Position numbers and translations under genes: made by a program. Source: an uncultured Acidobacteriaceae bacterium (GTDB lineage Bacteria > Acidobacteriota > Terriglobia > Terriglobales > Acidobacteriaceae). From it: a DNA stretch of 64,000 nucleotides. Of this stretch, positions 32,034 through 41,372 are shown one piece after another (the stretch's first letter is position 1; each line of letters begins with the position of its first letter). The notes beneath the pieces were generated by a model. That model saw nothing but the letters and a program-made list of their open reading frames with translations. It ran no database searches and had not been told where the DNA came from. The DNA lies in the NCBI GenBank assembly GCA_903904755.1, contig CAIVDV010000013.1, forward strand, positions 169,347-233,346, written 5' to 3'.

Positions 32034-32361
32034 CGGCGTTTATCTCGAACAAATCCTGGATTGCATCGGGAAAATCCGCGAATTCACCGCAGGAATGGAC
32101 CTCGCGGCCTTCTTGCTGGACCGCAAGACCCAAAGTGCCGTTATTCTGCAACTGGCGCTGATAGGTGAGCTTGCCAAGCGTGTTTCGCCGGCTGCAAAAA
32201 CATCCATCGATGTTCCGTGGAAGGAAATCGCAGGGTTCCGCGACCGTGCAATCCACGACTACTTCCAGATTGACTTGCGCATTGCCTGGGACACCATCGC
32301 CCTTGACCTGCCAGAGTTGGACAGTGCACTCCGCACCTATCTCAACTCACGGAAGCAGTAA
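32023..32361 (+). CDS. HEPN-domain toxin
   Basis: MKDDGVYLEQILDCIGKIREFT; WKEIAGFRDRAIHDYFQID (R-x4-H-x-Y type motif); overlaps the MNT gene. Confidence 0.9.
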   Translation: MKDDGVYLEQILDCIGKIREFTAGMDLAAFLLDRKTQSAVILQLALIGELAKRVSPAAKTSIDVPWKEIAGFRDRAIHDYFQIDLRIAWDTIALDLPELDSALRTYLNSRKQ

Positions 32362-32378
32362 GGCAAATCTCCCCCCCA

Positions 32379-33563
32379 TCACACCCTCAAAAACACCTTC
32401 CTCCGGTACATCCAGTACAGCACCCCCCACTCCACCCCCAGCGTCAGCGCTCCAATCGTGAACGGCTCCACCGCCGTCCCCAGCCCATTCAGCACACCCA
32501 TCCACAAATGAATCCGCAGGCTCGACTGGATAAAGTCGATCGTCAGGTGCGCCATCAGGTACGCCGCAATCGAGTTCATCCCCACCACCATCAGCGGAAA
32601 CACCAGCCGTGCCCGCAACGGACTCCGCATCCACCAGTTAAACCCCGCCAGAAACAGGAAGCACACACCGCCTGAGAACAGCGTCCAGCTCGGCGTCCAT
32701 ATGCGCTTCACAATCGGGCAAACCCCCGTCACATGCAGCAGGCCGCCCACCGCAATCAGCACCACCGCAGCCGCCACGTAGCGGCGTATCGGCCGCTCGT
32801 CGGAATCCCGTGACCACTGCCCCGCCACCAGCCCCAGCAGCATCGTCCCCAGCGTCGGAATGAAGCTCAGCGTCAGGTACCCGCCCCCGTTGTACAGGAA
32901 CCGCGAAGGCCGCGGCAGCAAATTCAAAAACCACACATCAAACGCCTGCCCCAGGTTCGCATTCTTGTTCCAGTGCGCCGCAAACCCCGTAAACAGATGC
33001 CCCTTCCAATCCTCCGGAACCCCCACCGCAGCCCAGTCAAACCCCGGTCCTGCGGCCGGATACAGAGCCCACGCCAGCCAGTACGCAAACAGAATCCCGC
33101 CCAGCGCCACATACTGCCAGCGCGGCCGTGCAAACGCCAGCAGAAACGCAAACGTATACCCCAGCCCAATCTGCGTCAGCGTATCCTCAAACGTGAAATT
33201 TGTCATCGGCGAGTACAGCGACCGCAAAAAGAACCCCAGCCCAATCAGCACCAGCGACCGCCACATCGTATGCAGCAGCATATGCCGGAAGCTCTCATGC
33301 TTCCGCTTCCGCGCCGCAATCGAGTACGGCAGCGCCACCCCGGCCAGGAACGTGAACCCCGGCTGTATCGTGTCGTGCAGGTGCATCCCCGTCCACTCCA
33401 CGTGGCTCTGCTGCGTCGCCAGAAAGCTCCACACCCCGCTCCCCGGCAGCGCTCGGGAAACCTCCCCAAAACTCAGCACCTCGCCCATCATCAGCAACAT
33501 CACCAGCCCGCGATACGCATCCACAGCACTGTTGCGGATGGGCAAAGTAACAGAATCAGACAT
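32379..33563 (-). CDS. Heparan-alpha-glucosaminide N-acetyltransferase-like (DUF5009-type) membrane acyltransferase
   Basis: NSAVDAYRGLVMLLMMGEVL; multi-TM; C-terminal LVFPLMVVGMNSIAAYLMAHL. Confidence 0.75.
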   Translation of the reverse strand: MSDSVTLPIRNSAVDAYRGLVMLLMMGEVLSFGEVSRALPGSGVWSFLATQQSHVEWTGMHLHDTIQPGFTFLAGVALPYSIAARKRKHESFRHMLLHTMWRSLVLIGLGFFLRSLYSPMTNFTFEDTLTQIGLGYTFAFLLAFARPRWQYVALGGILFAYWLAWALYPAAGPGFDWAAVGVPEDWKGHLFTGFAAHWNKNANLGQAFDVWFLNLLPRPSRFLYNGGGYLTLSFIPTLGTMLLGLVAGQWSRDSDERPIRRYVAAAVVLIAVGGLLHVTGVCPIVKRIWTPSWTLFSGGVCFLFLAGFNWWMRSPLRARLVFPLMVVGMNSIAAYLMAHLTIDFIQSSLRIHLWMGVLNGLGTAVEPFTIGALTLGVEWGVLYWMYRRKVFLRV

Positions 33564-33766
33564 TCGAAACTCCTTTGAGTTGGCTCCGTGGGGGAACCAG
33601 AGGATTGTGCCAGTCCCGCCCGTACCGCCGTCAAGCTGAAAACGTTGCACAATGCGGGGATGCCCTCGCCGACCTCGCCCCGTGCTATCGTAAGGGGTTG
33701 GCCCTCGATGCAAATGGCCCCTGTTTCCGGCCTTTCTGCATACAAATCCCGGCCAGAACTGACCCC

Positions 33767-36565
33767 ATGCCGCACGAACTTCCCAAAACCTACGATCCCA
33801 CCGCCATTGAAGACCACTGGGCCGAATACTGGGTCCGCGAGCAGCTCTTTCACCAGCCATCCGCCCAATCCACGGATCCAGGCTCGGAGCCTGCCGAAGG
33901 CGATTCCCTGGCCGGGCAGGCCTTCACCATCCTGCTGCCCCCGCCCAACGTCACCGGCCGCCTCCACATGGGACACATGCTCAACCAGACTGAGATGGAC
34001 ATCCTCTCCCGGTGGCACCGCATGTCTGGCCAGCCCACCCTCTGGCTCCCCGGCACCGACCACGCCGGCATCGCCACCCAGATGATGGTCGAGCGCCAAC
34101 TCGCCGCTGAAGGCACCACCCGCCAGCAGCTCGGCCGCGACGCCTTCCTCTCCCGTGTCTGGGACTGGAAAAAACTCTACGGCGGCGCAATCCTCGACCA
34201 GATGAAGCGCCTCGGCGCCTCCGTCGACTGGGGCCGCGAATACTTCACCATGGACGAAAACCTCTCCGTTGCCGTCCGCGAAGCCTTCGTCCGCCTCTAT
34301 CACCAGGGACTCATCTACCGCGGCGCATACATCGTCAACTGGTGCCCCCGCTGCCAAACCGCCATCAGCGACCTCGAAGTCGTCCACGAAGAGCAGAACG
34401 GCAAGCTCTGGGAAATCCGCTACCCCGTCACCGGCTCGCCCACCGAATCGCTCACAATCGCCACCACCCGACCCGAAACCATGCTCGGCGACGTCGCCGT
34501 GGCCATCCACCCCGAAGACGAGCGTTACCTCCACCTCCACGGCAAAAAGCTCCAGTTGCCCCTCGTCGGCCGCGAAATCCCCATCATCCTCGACGAGTGG
34601 GTCAGCCGCGACTTCGGCACCGGCGCCGTCAAGGTCACCCCTGCCCACGACCCCAACGACTTCGCCCTCGGCCAGCGCCACAACCTCCCCTCCATCAACA
34701 TCATGGACGACGAGGGCAAAATCAACGCCGCCGGCGGCAAGTACCAGGGCCAGGACCGCTACGTCGCCCGCAAGCGCATCCTTGAGGACCTCGAAGCCCT
34801 CGAACTCCTCGGCACCATCCGCGACCACAAAAACGCCGTCGGCCAGTGCGACCGCTGCAAAACCGTCGTCGAGCCGCGCCTCTCCACCCAGTGGTTCCTC
34901 AAAATTCAGCCCCTCGCCGACAGGGCCATCGCCGCCGTCGAGGAAGGACACATCCGCTTCACCCCCGACCAGTACAAAAAGACCTACCTCAACTGGATGA
35001 CCAACATCCACGACTGGTGCCTCTCCCGTCAGCTCTGGTGGGGCCATCGCATCCCCGCCTGGTTCTGTGCCGACTGCCTCAAAATCACCGTCCCCAAGCC
35101 CGGCTCATCATCTACCCCAGTCTCTGACCCCGCCGCCTGCTCCCACTGCGGCTCCGCCCAGCTCACCCAGGAAACCGACGTCCTCGATACCTGGTTCTCC
35201 TCCGGCCTGCTGCCCGTCTCCGTCTTCGGCTGGCCCAACCCCACCGCCGACTTCCACACCTTCTACCCCACCAGCCTCCTCGTCACCGGCTTTGACATCC
35301 TCTTCTTCTGGGTCGCCCGCATGATCATGCTGGGCTGCTGGTTCTCGAAAGACGTTCCCCTTCCCGACGGCTCCGCCCGTCCACTCGCAGAGACCGTCCC
35401 ATTCCGCGAGGTCTACATCCACGCCCTCGTCCGCGACGCCAACCGCGAAAAAATGTCCAAAACCAAGGGCAACGTCATCGACCCCATCGAGATTGTCAAG
35501 CAGTACGGCACCGACGCCGTACGCTTCACCCTCGCCTCCATGGCATCGCCGGGCACCGACATCGCCTTCAACGTCGCCCGCACCGAAGGCTACCGTGCCT
35601 TCGCCAACAAAATCTGGAACGCCGCGCGCCTCGTCTTCATGAACATCGACCGCGCCGCCGAATCCGGCATTGCCATTGACACCGCCGCCCTCGGCGCCAT
35701 GCCAACCGCCCCCGCCGACGCCCCCATCGAAGCCCGCTGGATTGTCGCCGAACTCCACAAAACCGCCGCCCTCGTCAACGAAGCCCTCACCAACTACCGC
35801 TTCGATGAGGCCGCCAGCTTCATCTACCAGTTCGTCTGGGGTGGCTTCTGCGACTGGTACCTTGAGTCCGTCAAGCTCCGCCTCGACTTCAGCGAAGCCG
35901 CCGACAAGGCCGCCACCACCGCCGCCCTCAACACCCTGGTTCAGGTCTTTGAGGCCCAGCTTCGCCTCCTCTCCCCGTTCATGCCCTTCCTCACCGAGGA
36001 AATCTGGCACGCCATCTACGACGGCAACCCGCCGGCCAAATCCATCGCCCTCACCGCCTACCCCGCCGCCGGCCAACCCAACGCCACCGCCCTTGCCGAG
36101 ATGGAAGCCCTCCAGGGCCTCATCAGCGGCCTCCGCGCCCAGCGCAAAGAGCGCGGCGTCCCCGAAAAGGAAGCCGTCCCCGCGCAATTCGCCGGCTCCT
36201 CGGACCTCGCAGCCCTCTTCGCCGCCAATCTCGACCTCATCCGCTCCCTCGCCAGGGTTACCACGCTGGAACACCTTCCAGCCTCAGCCTTTGACGGCCG
36301 CGCCGGAGCGCGTAATGATGCTGCCTGGACCCTCGACGTCACCTACGAAAAGCAGATCGACGTCCCCGCCGAGCGCGACCGCCTCACCAAGGAAATCGCC
36401 CGGCTCGAAAAGGGCCTCGCCTCCGCCGACCGCCAGTTGGGCAACGATGCCTTCCTGGCCAAGGCCCCGTCCAACGTTGTAGAAGGGCTCAAGAAACAGC
36501 AGGCTGAAACCCGCCAGCTTCTCGACAAGGCTCAGGCCGCGCTGGCGGCACTCCCCCAGGAATAG
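33767..36565 (+). CDS. valS: Valyl-tRNA synthetase
   Basis: PPPNVTGRLHMGHMLNQTEMDILSRWHRM; KMSKTKGNVIDP. Confidence 0.96.
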   Translation: MPHELPKTYDPTAIEDHWAEYWVREQLFHQPSAQSTDPGSEPAEGDSLAGQAFTILLPPPNVTGRLHMGHMLNQTEMDILSRWHRMSGQPTLWLPGTDHAGIATQMMVERQLAAEGTTRQQLGRDAFLSRVWDWKKLYGGAILDQMKRLGASVDWGREYFTMDENLSVAVREAFVRLYHQGLIYRGAYIVNWCPRCQTAISDLEVVHEEQNGKLWEIRYPVTGSPTESLTIATTRPETMLGDVAVAIHPEDERYLHLHGKKLQLPLVGREIPIILDEWVSRDFGTGAVKVTPAHDPNDFALGQRHNLPSINIMDDEGKINAAGGKYQGQDRYVARKRILEDLEALELLGTIRDHKNAVGQCDRCKTVVEPRLSTQWFLKIQPLADRAIAAVEEGHIRFTPDQYKKTYLNWMTNIHDWCLSRQLWWGHRIPAWFCADCLKITVPKPGSSSTPVSDPAACSHCGSAQLTQETDVLDTWFSSGLLPVSVFGWPNPTADFHTFYPTSLLVTGFDILFFWVARMIMLGCWFSKDVPLPDGSARPLAETVPFREVYIHALVRDANREKMSKTKGNVIDPIEIVKQYGTDAVRFTLASMASPGTDIAFNVARTEGYRAFANKIWNAARLVFMNIDRAAESGIAIDTAALGAMPTAPADAPIEARWIVAELHKTAALVNEALTNYRFDEAASFIYQFVWGGFCDWYLESVKLRLDFSEAADKAATTAALNTLVQVFEAQLRLLSPFMPFLTEEIWHAIYDGNPPAKSIALTAYPAAGQPNATALAEMEALQGLISGLRAQRKERGVPEKEAVPAQFAGSSDLAALFAANLDLIRSLARVTTLEHLPASAFDGRAGARNDAAWTLDVTYEKQIDVPAERDRLTKEIARLEKGLASADRQLGNDAFLAKAPSNVVEGLKKQQAETRQLLDKAQAALAALPQE

Positions 36566-36577
36566 GACGCAAGCACC

Positions 36578-37468
36578 ATGGAATGGAAAAGCAGCCGTAT
36601 GGACGCCCTGCTGGAGCAGGCCCTCATTGAAGACAAGGCACCGGGCGACACCACCACCAACCTCACCATCGACCCCGAACTGCGCGCCACCGCCACCATC
36701 CTCGCCCGCCAGGACATGATCGTCTGCGGCCTCGGCTGCGTTCCCCGCATCTTCGACATCTTCTCCAAACTCGACATTCACCCCTCCTCCAACAACCGCT
36801 TTGAGATCATCAGCCACTCCGAAATCTTCGACGGCGTCCGCGTCCACGACGGTCAGGTTCTCGCCGTCATCCGCCACAACGCCCGCTCCCTCCTCAGTTG
36901 CGAGCGCGTCATCCTCAACCTCATGCAGCACCTCAGCGGCATCTCCACCCTCACCCGCAAATACGTTGACCGCATCCAGGGCACCAGCGCCCACGTCCTT
37001 GACACCCGCAAAACCGTCCCCGGCCTCCGCGCCCTTGAGAAATACGCCGTCCTCTGCGGCGGCGGCACCAACCACCGCCTCGACCTCGCCGACGGCATCC
37101 TCATCAAAAACAACCACATCTCCCTCGGCGGCGGCATCCCCCAGGTCCTCACCAAGGCCCTCGCAAACCGCTTCCCCGGCAAGCGAATCCAAATCGAAGT
37201 CCGCAGCCTCCTCGAACTCGAGCAGGCCATCGAGTACGGCGCTGAAGCCATCCTCCTCGACAACATGAGCCCATCCCTCGTCGCCGACTGCGTCGCCCGT
37301 GTCAAGCTGGAAAGGCGATGGATTCCCACCGAAGCCTCCGGCGGCATCGTCCTCGAAAACATCCGCGACTACGCCGAAACCGGCGTCGAATTCATCTCCG
37401 TCGGCGCGCTCACCCACTCCGCCACCGCCGCTGACATCAGCATGCGCATCACGGCTGAGGGCCGCTAA
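36578..37468 (+). CDS. nadC: Nicotinate-nucleotide pyrophosphorylase (carboxylating) NadC
   Basis: VLDTRKTVPGLRALEKYAVLCGGGTNHRLDLADGILIKNNH. Confidence 0.95.
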   Translation: MEWKSSRMDALLEQALIEDKAPGDTTTNLTIDPELRATATILARQDMIVCGLGCVPRIFDIFSKLDIHPSSNNRFEIISHSEIFDGVRVHDGQVLAVIRHNARSLLSCERVILNLMQHLSGISTLTRKYVDRIQGTSAHVLDTRKTVPGLRALEKYAVLCGGGTNHRLDLADGILIKNNHISLGGGIPQVLTKALANRFPGKRIQIEVRSLLELEQAIEYGAEAILLDNMSPSLVADCVARVKLERRWIPTEASGGIVLENIRDYAETGVEFISVGALTHSATAADISMRITAEGR

Positions 37469-37472
37469 CCCC

Positions 37473-38264
37473 ATGGACCGCGCCGCTCTGGAAAAAGCTC
37501 TGGGCGGCACTGTCTTTGCCGGGCGTCTCCACCACTTCACCACCATCGGCTCCACCAACACCCGCGCCCTCGAGCAGGCCCGCCTCGGCGCTCCCCACGG
37601 CAGCTACTACCTCGCCGATGAGCAAACCGCCGGCCGCGGACGCAGCAATCACCCCTGGCACTCTGCCTCCGGTGACGGCCTCTACCTCAGCGCACTCCTC
37701 CGCCTGCCACTCTCCGCCCAGCAGCTCGTCTGGATGCCCCTCCTCGCCGGCCTCGTCGCCCACAACGCCATCGCCGCCGTCACCAGCCTCCATCCCGACA
37801 TCCGCTGGCCCAACGACCTCCTCATCCGCGACCGCAAAACCGGCGGCATCCTCGTCGAAGCCCTCGCCGAGCAGGATGGCCTCCGCCCCGTCGTCATGGG
37901 CGTCGGCATCAACCTCCACCAAACCAGCTTCCCCCCCGGCCTCGCCACCCCCGCCACCTCGCTCGACCGCGAAACCGGCACCCGCATCAGCCGCCAGCAA
38001 CTCCTCGTAGCTCTCCTGCAGTCGCTCCATCGCGAACTCCTCCCCCTCGCCTCCGAGTCCGCTCGCTCCGCCGCGCTCGCTGCAATCCCCGCCCGCATCG
38101 CCGCCTGCTCCTCCTGGATTCAGGGCCGCCAGGTCGCCGTCCACGGCCCTCACGCCTGCACCGGAACCACCCTCGGCCTCGACGAACGCGGCTACCTCCG
38201 CGTCCAAACCGCAGACGGCCCCGTCACCATCACCACCGGCGGCCTCCGCACCCTGGAAAACTGA
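37473..38264 (+). CDS. birA: Biotin-[acetyl-CoA-carboxylase] ligase
   Basis: GSTNTRALEQ; ADEQTAGRGRSNHPWHSASGDGLYLS; WPNDLLIRDRKTGGILVE. Confidence 0.94.
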   Translation: MDRAALEKALGGTVFAGRLHHFTTIGSTNTRALEQARLGAPHGSYYLADEQTAGRGRSNHPWHSASGDGLYLSALLRLPLSAQQLVWMPLLAGLVAHNAIAAVTSLHPDIRWPNDLLIRDRKTGGILVEALAEQDGLRPVVMGVGINLHQTSFPPGLATPATSLDRETGTRISRQQLLVALLQSLHRELLPLASESARSAALAAIPARIAACSSWIQGRQVAVHGPHACTGTTLGLDERGYLRVQTADGPVTITTGGLRTLEN

Positions 38265-38289
38265 CACCCCCACCCGAAGAGGATTCCCT

Positions 38290-39162
38290 ATGCTTCTCGC
38301 GCTCGATGTCGGCAACACCAATACGGTCCTGGGACTCTACAAAATCTCCGACCCCGCCGCCGATGGCAAATCCCCCTCCGCCGGCCTCGGCGCAGAAGGC
38401 CTCGTCGCCCACTGGCGCGTCTCCACCCACCGCACCCAAACCGCCGACGAATACGGCGTCTTCTTCGTCAATCTCTTCAACCTCAACGGCATCTCCACCT
38501 CCGCCGTTACCCACATCATCATCTCCTCCGTCGTCCCCCAGGTCGACTCCACCCTCAAATCCGTCTGCGAAACCTACTTCAAGGTCCAGCCCATCTTCGT
38601 CGAACCCGGCATCCGCACCGGCATGCCCGTCCTCGTCGATAACCCCGCCGAACTCGGCGCAGACCGCCTCGTCAACGCCATCGCCGCCTTCGAAAAATAC
38701 GGCGGCCCCGCCATCGTCGTCGACTTCGGCACCGCCACCACCTTCGACCTCGTCTCCGCCAAAGGCGAATACCTCGGCGGCATCATCTCCCCCGGCCTCG
38801 GCATCAGTGCCGACGCCCTCTTCTCCAAAGCCGCCCGCCTCGGCCGCGTCGATATCCGCCGCCCCGCCCGCGTCATCGGCACCAACACCGTCTCCCACAT
38901 CCAGAGCGGCCTCTACTACGGCTACATCGGCCTCACCGACGGCATCCTCGACCGCATCCTCGCCGAGTACCTCGCCGACAACGGCCCCAGCGCCCCCACC
39001 CCCAAAATCATCGCCACCGGCGGCCTCGCCTCCCTCATCGCCCCGGACTCAAAGCACATCGACCTCCAGGACGACATGCTCACCCTCGACGGCCTCCGCC
39101 TCGTCTTCGAACGCAACCGCCCCGACGCCGTCCGCCCCCGTCCCCGCGCCAAAATCCGCTGA
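38290..39162 (+). CDS. coaX: Type III pantothenate kinase CoaX
   Basis: LLALDVGNTNTVLGLY; GADRLVNAIAAFEKYGGPAIVVDFGTATTFD. Confidence 0.96.
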   Translation: MLLALDVGNTNTVLGLYKISDPAADGKSPSAGLGAEGLVAHWRVSTHRTQTADEYGVFFVNLFNLNGISTSAVTHIIISSVVPQVDSTLKSVCETYFKVQPIFVEPGIRTGMPVLVDNPAELGADRLVNAIAAFEKYGGPAIVVDFGTATTFDLVSAKGEYLGGIISPGLGISADALFSKAARLGRVDIRRPARVIGTNTVSHIQSGLYYGYIGLTDGILDRILAEYLADNGPSAPTPKIIATGGLASLIAPDSKHIDLQDDMLTLDGLRLVFERNRPDAVRPRPRAKIR

Positions 39163-39179
39163 GCCCTTTTCGAGATTCC

Positions 39180-39881
39180 GTGCAGAACTACTTCAACTAC
39201 TTCACCGAAATCGAAGAGCACTTCCAGCGCCGCCGCGGCTCCCTGCTCATGCTCTCCACCCTCGACTGGGCCCTCATCGAAACCTGGCGCGACGCCGGCA
39301 TCCCCCTCGAAGTCGTCCTCCGCGGCATCGACTCCGCCTTCGACAAATATGAGGCTCGCGCCCAGCGCGCCCGCCAGCGCCGCGTCAACGGCCTCGCCTG
39401 GTGCGCCCAGGCCGTCATCGAAGCCGCCGAAGAACAGCGCGAAGCCGCCATCGGCACCGCCCCCGCCGCCGCCAAAACCGACTCCGCCCAATCCGGCTTC
39501 GAAGCCGCCCGCATCGCCGCCCACCTCCGCGAAGCCGCCACAGCCCTCGCCGTCTCCACCCTCGCGCCCCAGGCCTGCGCCGCCCTCGCCGCCCGTCTTG
39601 AAGAACTCGCTGCCTCCGTCCTCGCCACCCCGCCCAACCTTGAAGACCTCGAGCGCAACCTCACCGTCCTCGAAGAAAAACTCTTCGCCTCCCTCACCAC
39701 CGAGGCCCCCGAAGAACTCCTCCTCCGCTTCAAAACCGAGGCCGCCCGCGAGCTCGCCGCCTACCGCTCCCGCATGGGCGCAGTCCAACTCCGCCAAATC
39801 GAGCAGCAGTTCGTCCACAAGCGCCTCCTCGAGCACGGCCAGCTCCCCCGCCTCAGCCTCTTCTACATGAGGCAGCAATGA
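39180..39881 (+). CDS. Conserved hypothetical protein (GTG start)
   Basis: Coding-type composition; tightly packed between coaX and the rlmD-like gene. Confidence 0.7.
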   Translation: MQNYFNYFTEIEEHFQRRRGSLLMLSTLDWALIETWRDAGIPLEVVLRGIDSAFDKYEARAQRARQRRVNGLAWCAQAVIEAAEEQREAAIGTAPAAAKTDSAQSGFEAARIAAHLREAATALAVSTLAPQACAALAARLEELAASVLATPPNLEDLERNLTVLEEKLFASLTTEAPEELLLRFKTEAARELAAYRSRMGAVQLRQIEQQFVHKRLLEHGQLPRLSLFYMRQQ

Positions 39882-41170
39882 CCCTCGCTCCCACCCAGCC
39901 GCCCCTCACCCTCACCCTCGAAAAGCCCGTCTACGGCGGCGACTGCCTCGCCCGCCTCGACGGCAAAACCGTCTTCGTCCCCCTCACCCTCCCCGGCGAA
40001 ACCGTCTCCGCCCACATCACCGAGCAAAAGCGCAACTTCGCCCGCGCCGAGGCCGACTCCATCCTCACCCCCTCCCCCCATCGCACCGCCCCCCCCTGCC
40101 CTCACTTCGGCACCTGCGGCGGCTGCCACCTCCAGCACGCCGACTACCCCACCCAGCTCGCCCTCAAGCGCCAGGTCCTCGCAGAAACCCTCACCCGCGC
40201 CGGCGTCACCCTCCCCGACCCCATCACCATCCTCTCCGCCGAACCCTGGGCCTACCGCAACCGCATCCGGCTCGCCGTCACCCCCTCCGGCAACCTCGGC
40301 TATCGCTCCCGCCGCTCCCACGACATCACCCCCATCTCCCAGTGCCCCATCGCCGCCCCCATCCTTTGGGAAACCGCGCAGCTCCTCGCCCCCCATCTCC
40401 CCTCCGCACCCGTCCCCATTGCGGAAGTCGAGCTCTTCACCAACGGCACGCAGGTCCTCGTCACCCTCTTCACCTCCGCCGAAGCAGCAGACACCCAGCC
40501 CTGGCTCCACCACCTCCTCCCCACCCTCCCCGCCGTCACCAGCCTCCGCCTCCAGCAGGACGACGCTCACCTCCACCCCCGCATCCTCGCCCACTCCGGC
40601 GACCCCGCCTTCCTCTACACCGCCGCCGGCTTCCCCTACCGCGTCGAACACGGCTCCTTCTTCCAGGTCAACCGCTTCCTCCTCGACACCTTCGTCGCCC
40701 ACGTCCTCAACTCCATCCCTGCCGCCAGCCCCACCAACCTCGCCTGGGACCTCTACGCCGGCGTCGGCCTCTTCGCCCGCCCCCTCACCCAGCGCTTCGC
40801 CCGCGTCCTCGCCGTCGAGCCCGCCCCCACCTCCTTCGCCGCCCTCCGCGAGAACCTCGCCAACACCACCGGCACCGCCATCGGCTCCACCACCCTCGAC
40901 TTCCTCCGCCGCAACCGCCAGGAGCGTGAACCCCGCCCCGACTTCCTCGTCCTTGACCCGCCCCGCGCCGGCCTCGGCGACGAAGTCTGCACCCTCCTCG
41001 CCGCCATCCACACCCCCGTCATGGCCTACGTCTCCTGCGACCCCGCCACCCTCGCCCGCGATCTCGCCCTCCTCGCCCGCGAGCGCTTCCAACTCGCCTC
41101 CATCACCCTCGCCGACCTCTTTCCCAACACCTACCACCTCGAAACCATCGCCATCCTCGCCCGCCGCTAA
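39878..41170 (+). CDS. rlmD: TrmA/RumA-type 23S rRNA (uracil-5-)-methyltransferase
   Basis: HFGTCGGCHLQHADYPTQLALKRQVL; LDLYAGVGLFARPL-like; VYVSCDPATLARDL. Confidence 0.85.
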   Translation: MTLAPTQPPLTLTLEKPVYGGDCLARLDGKTVFVPLTLPGETVSAHITEQKRNFARAEADSILTPSPHRTAPPCPHFGTCGGCHLQHADYPTQLALKRQVLAETLTRAGVTLPDPITILSAEPWAYRNRIRLAVTPSGNLGYRSRRSHDITPISQCPIAAPILWETAQLLAPHLPSAPVPIAEVELFTNGTQVLVTLFTSAEAADTQPWLHHLLPTLPAVTSLRLQQDDAHLHPRILAHSGDPAFLYTAAGFPYRVEHGSFFQVNRFLLDTFVAHVLNSIPAASPTNLAWDLYAGVGLFARPLTQRFARVLAVEPAPTSFAALRENLANTTGTAIGSTTLDFLRRNRQEREPRPDFLVLDPPRAGLGDEVCTLLAAIHTPVMAYVSCDPATLARDLALLARERFQLASITLADLFPNTYHLETIAILARR

Positions 41171-41186
41171 TCTGCAAGTTCATCCG

Positions 41187-41282
41187 TTGTGAAGGGTACG
41201 GGCTTTAGCTTGGAAGGGTACGGGCTTTAGCCCGTACATTTAAGTCATCTGGAATCAATCGGGCTTTAGCCCCTGAGGGACC
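41187..41282. repeat. Family-1 variant with GTACGGGCTTTAGCCCGTAC palindrome (41218-41237) and a partial tandem duplicate
   Basis: gaagggtacgggctttagc occurs twice in tandem. Confidence 0.8.
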
Positions 41283-41372
41283 ATCCACCTTCATCCCGCC
41301 TCCCCATAGCCCCAAAATAGAATTCCTGCTACCCTTCTTCCAGCTTTCCACTCTCATTGCCCGGCCACGCGT

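Noticed and set aside
33500-35047. 515-aa minus-strand ORF opposite valS
   Set aside because: Antisense artefact of the valS coding strand.
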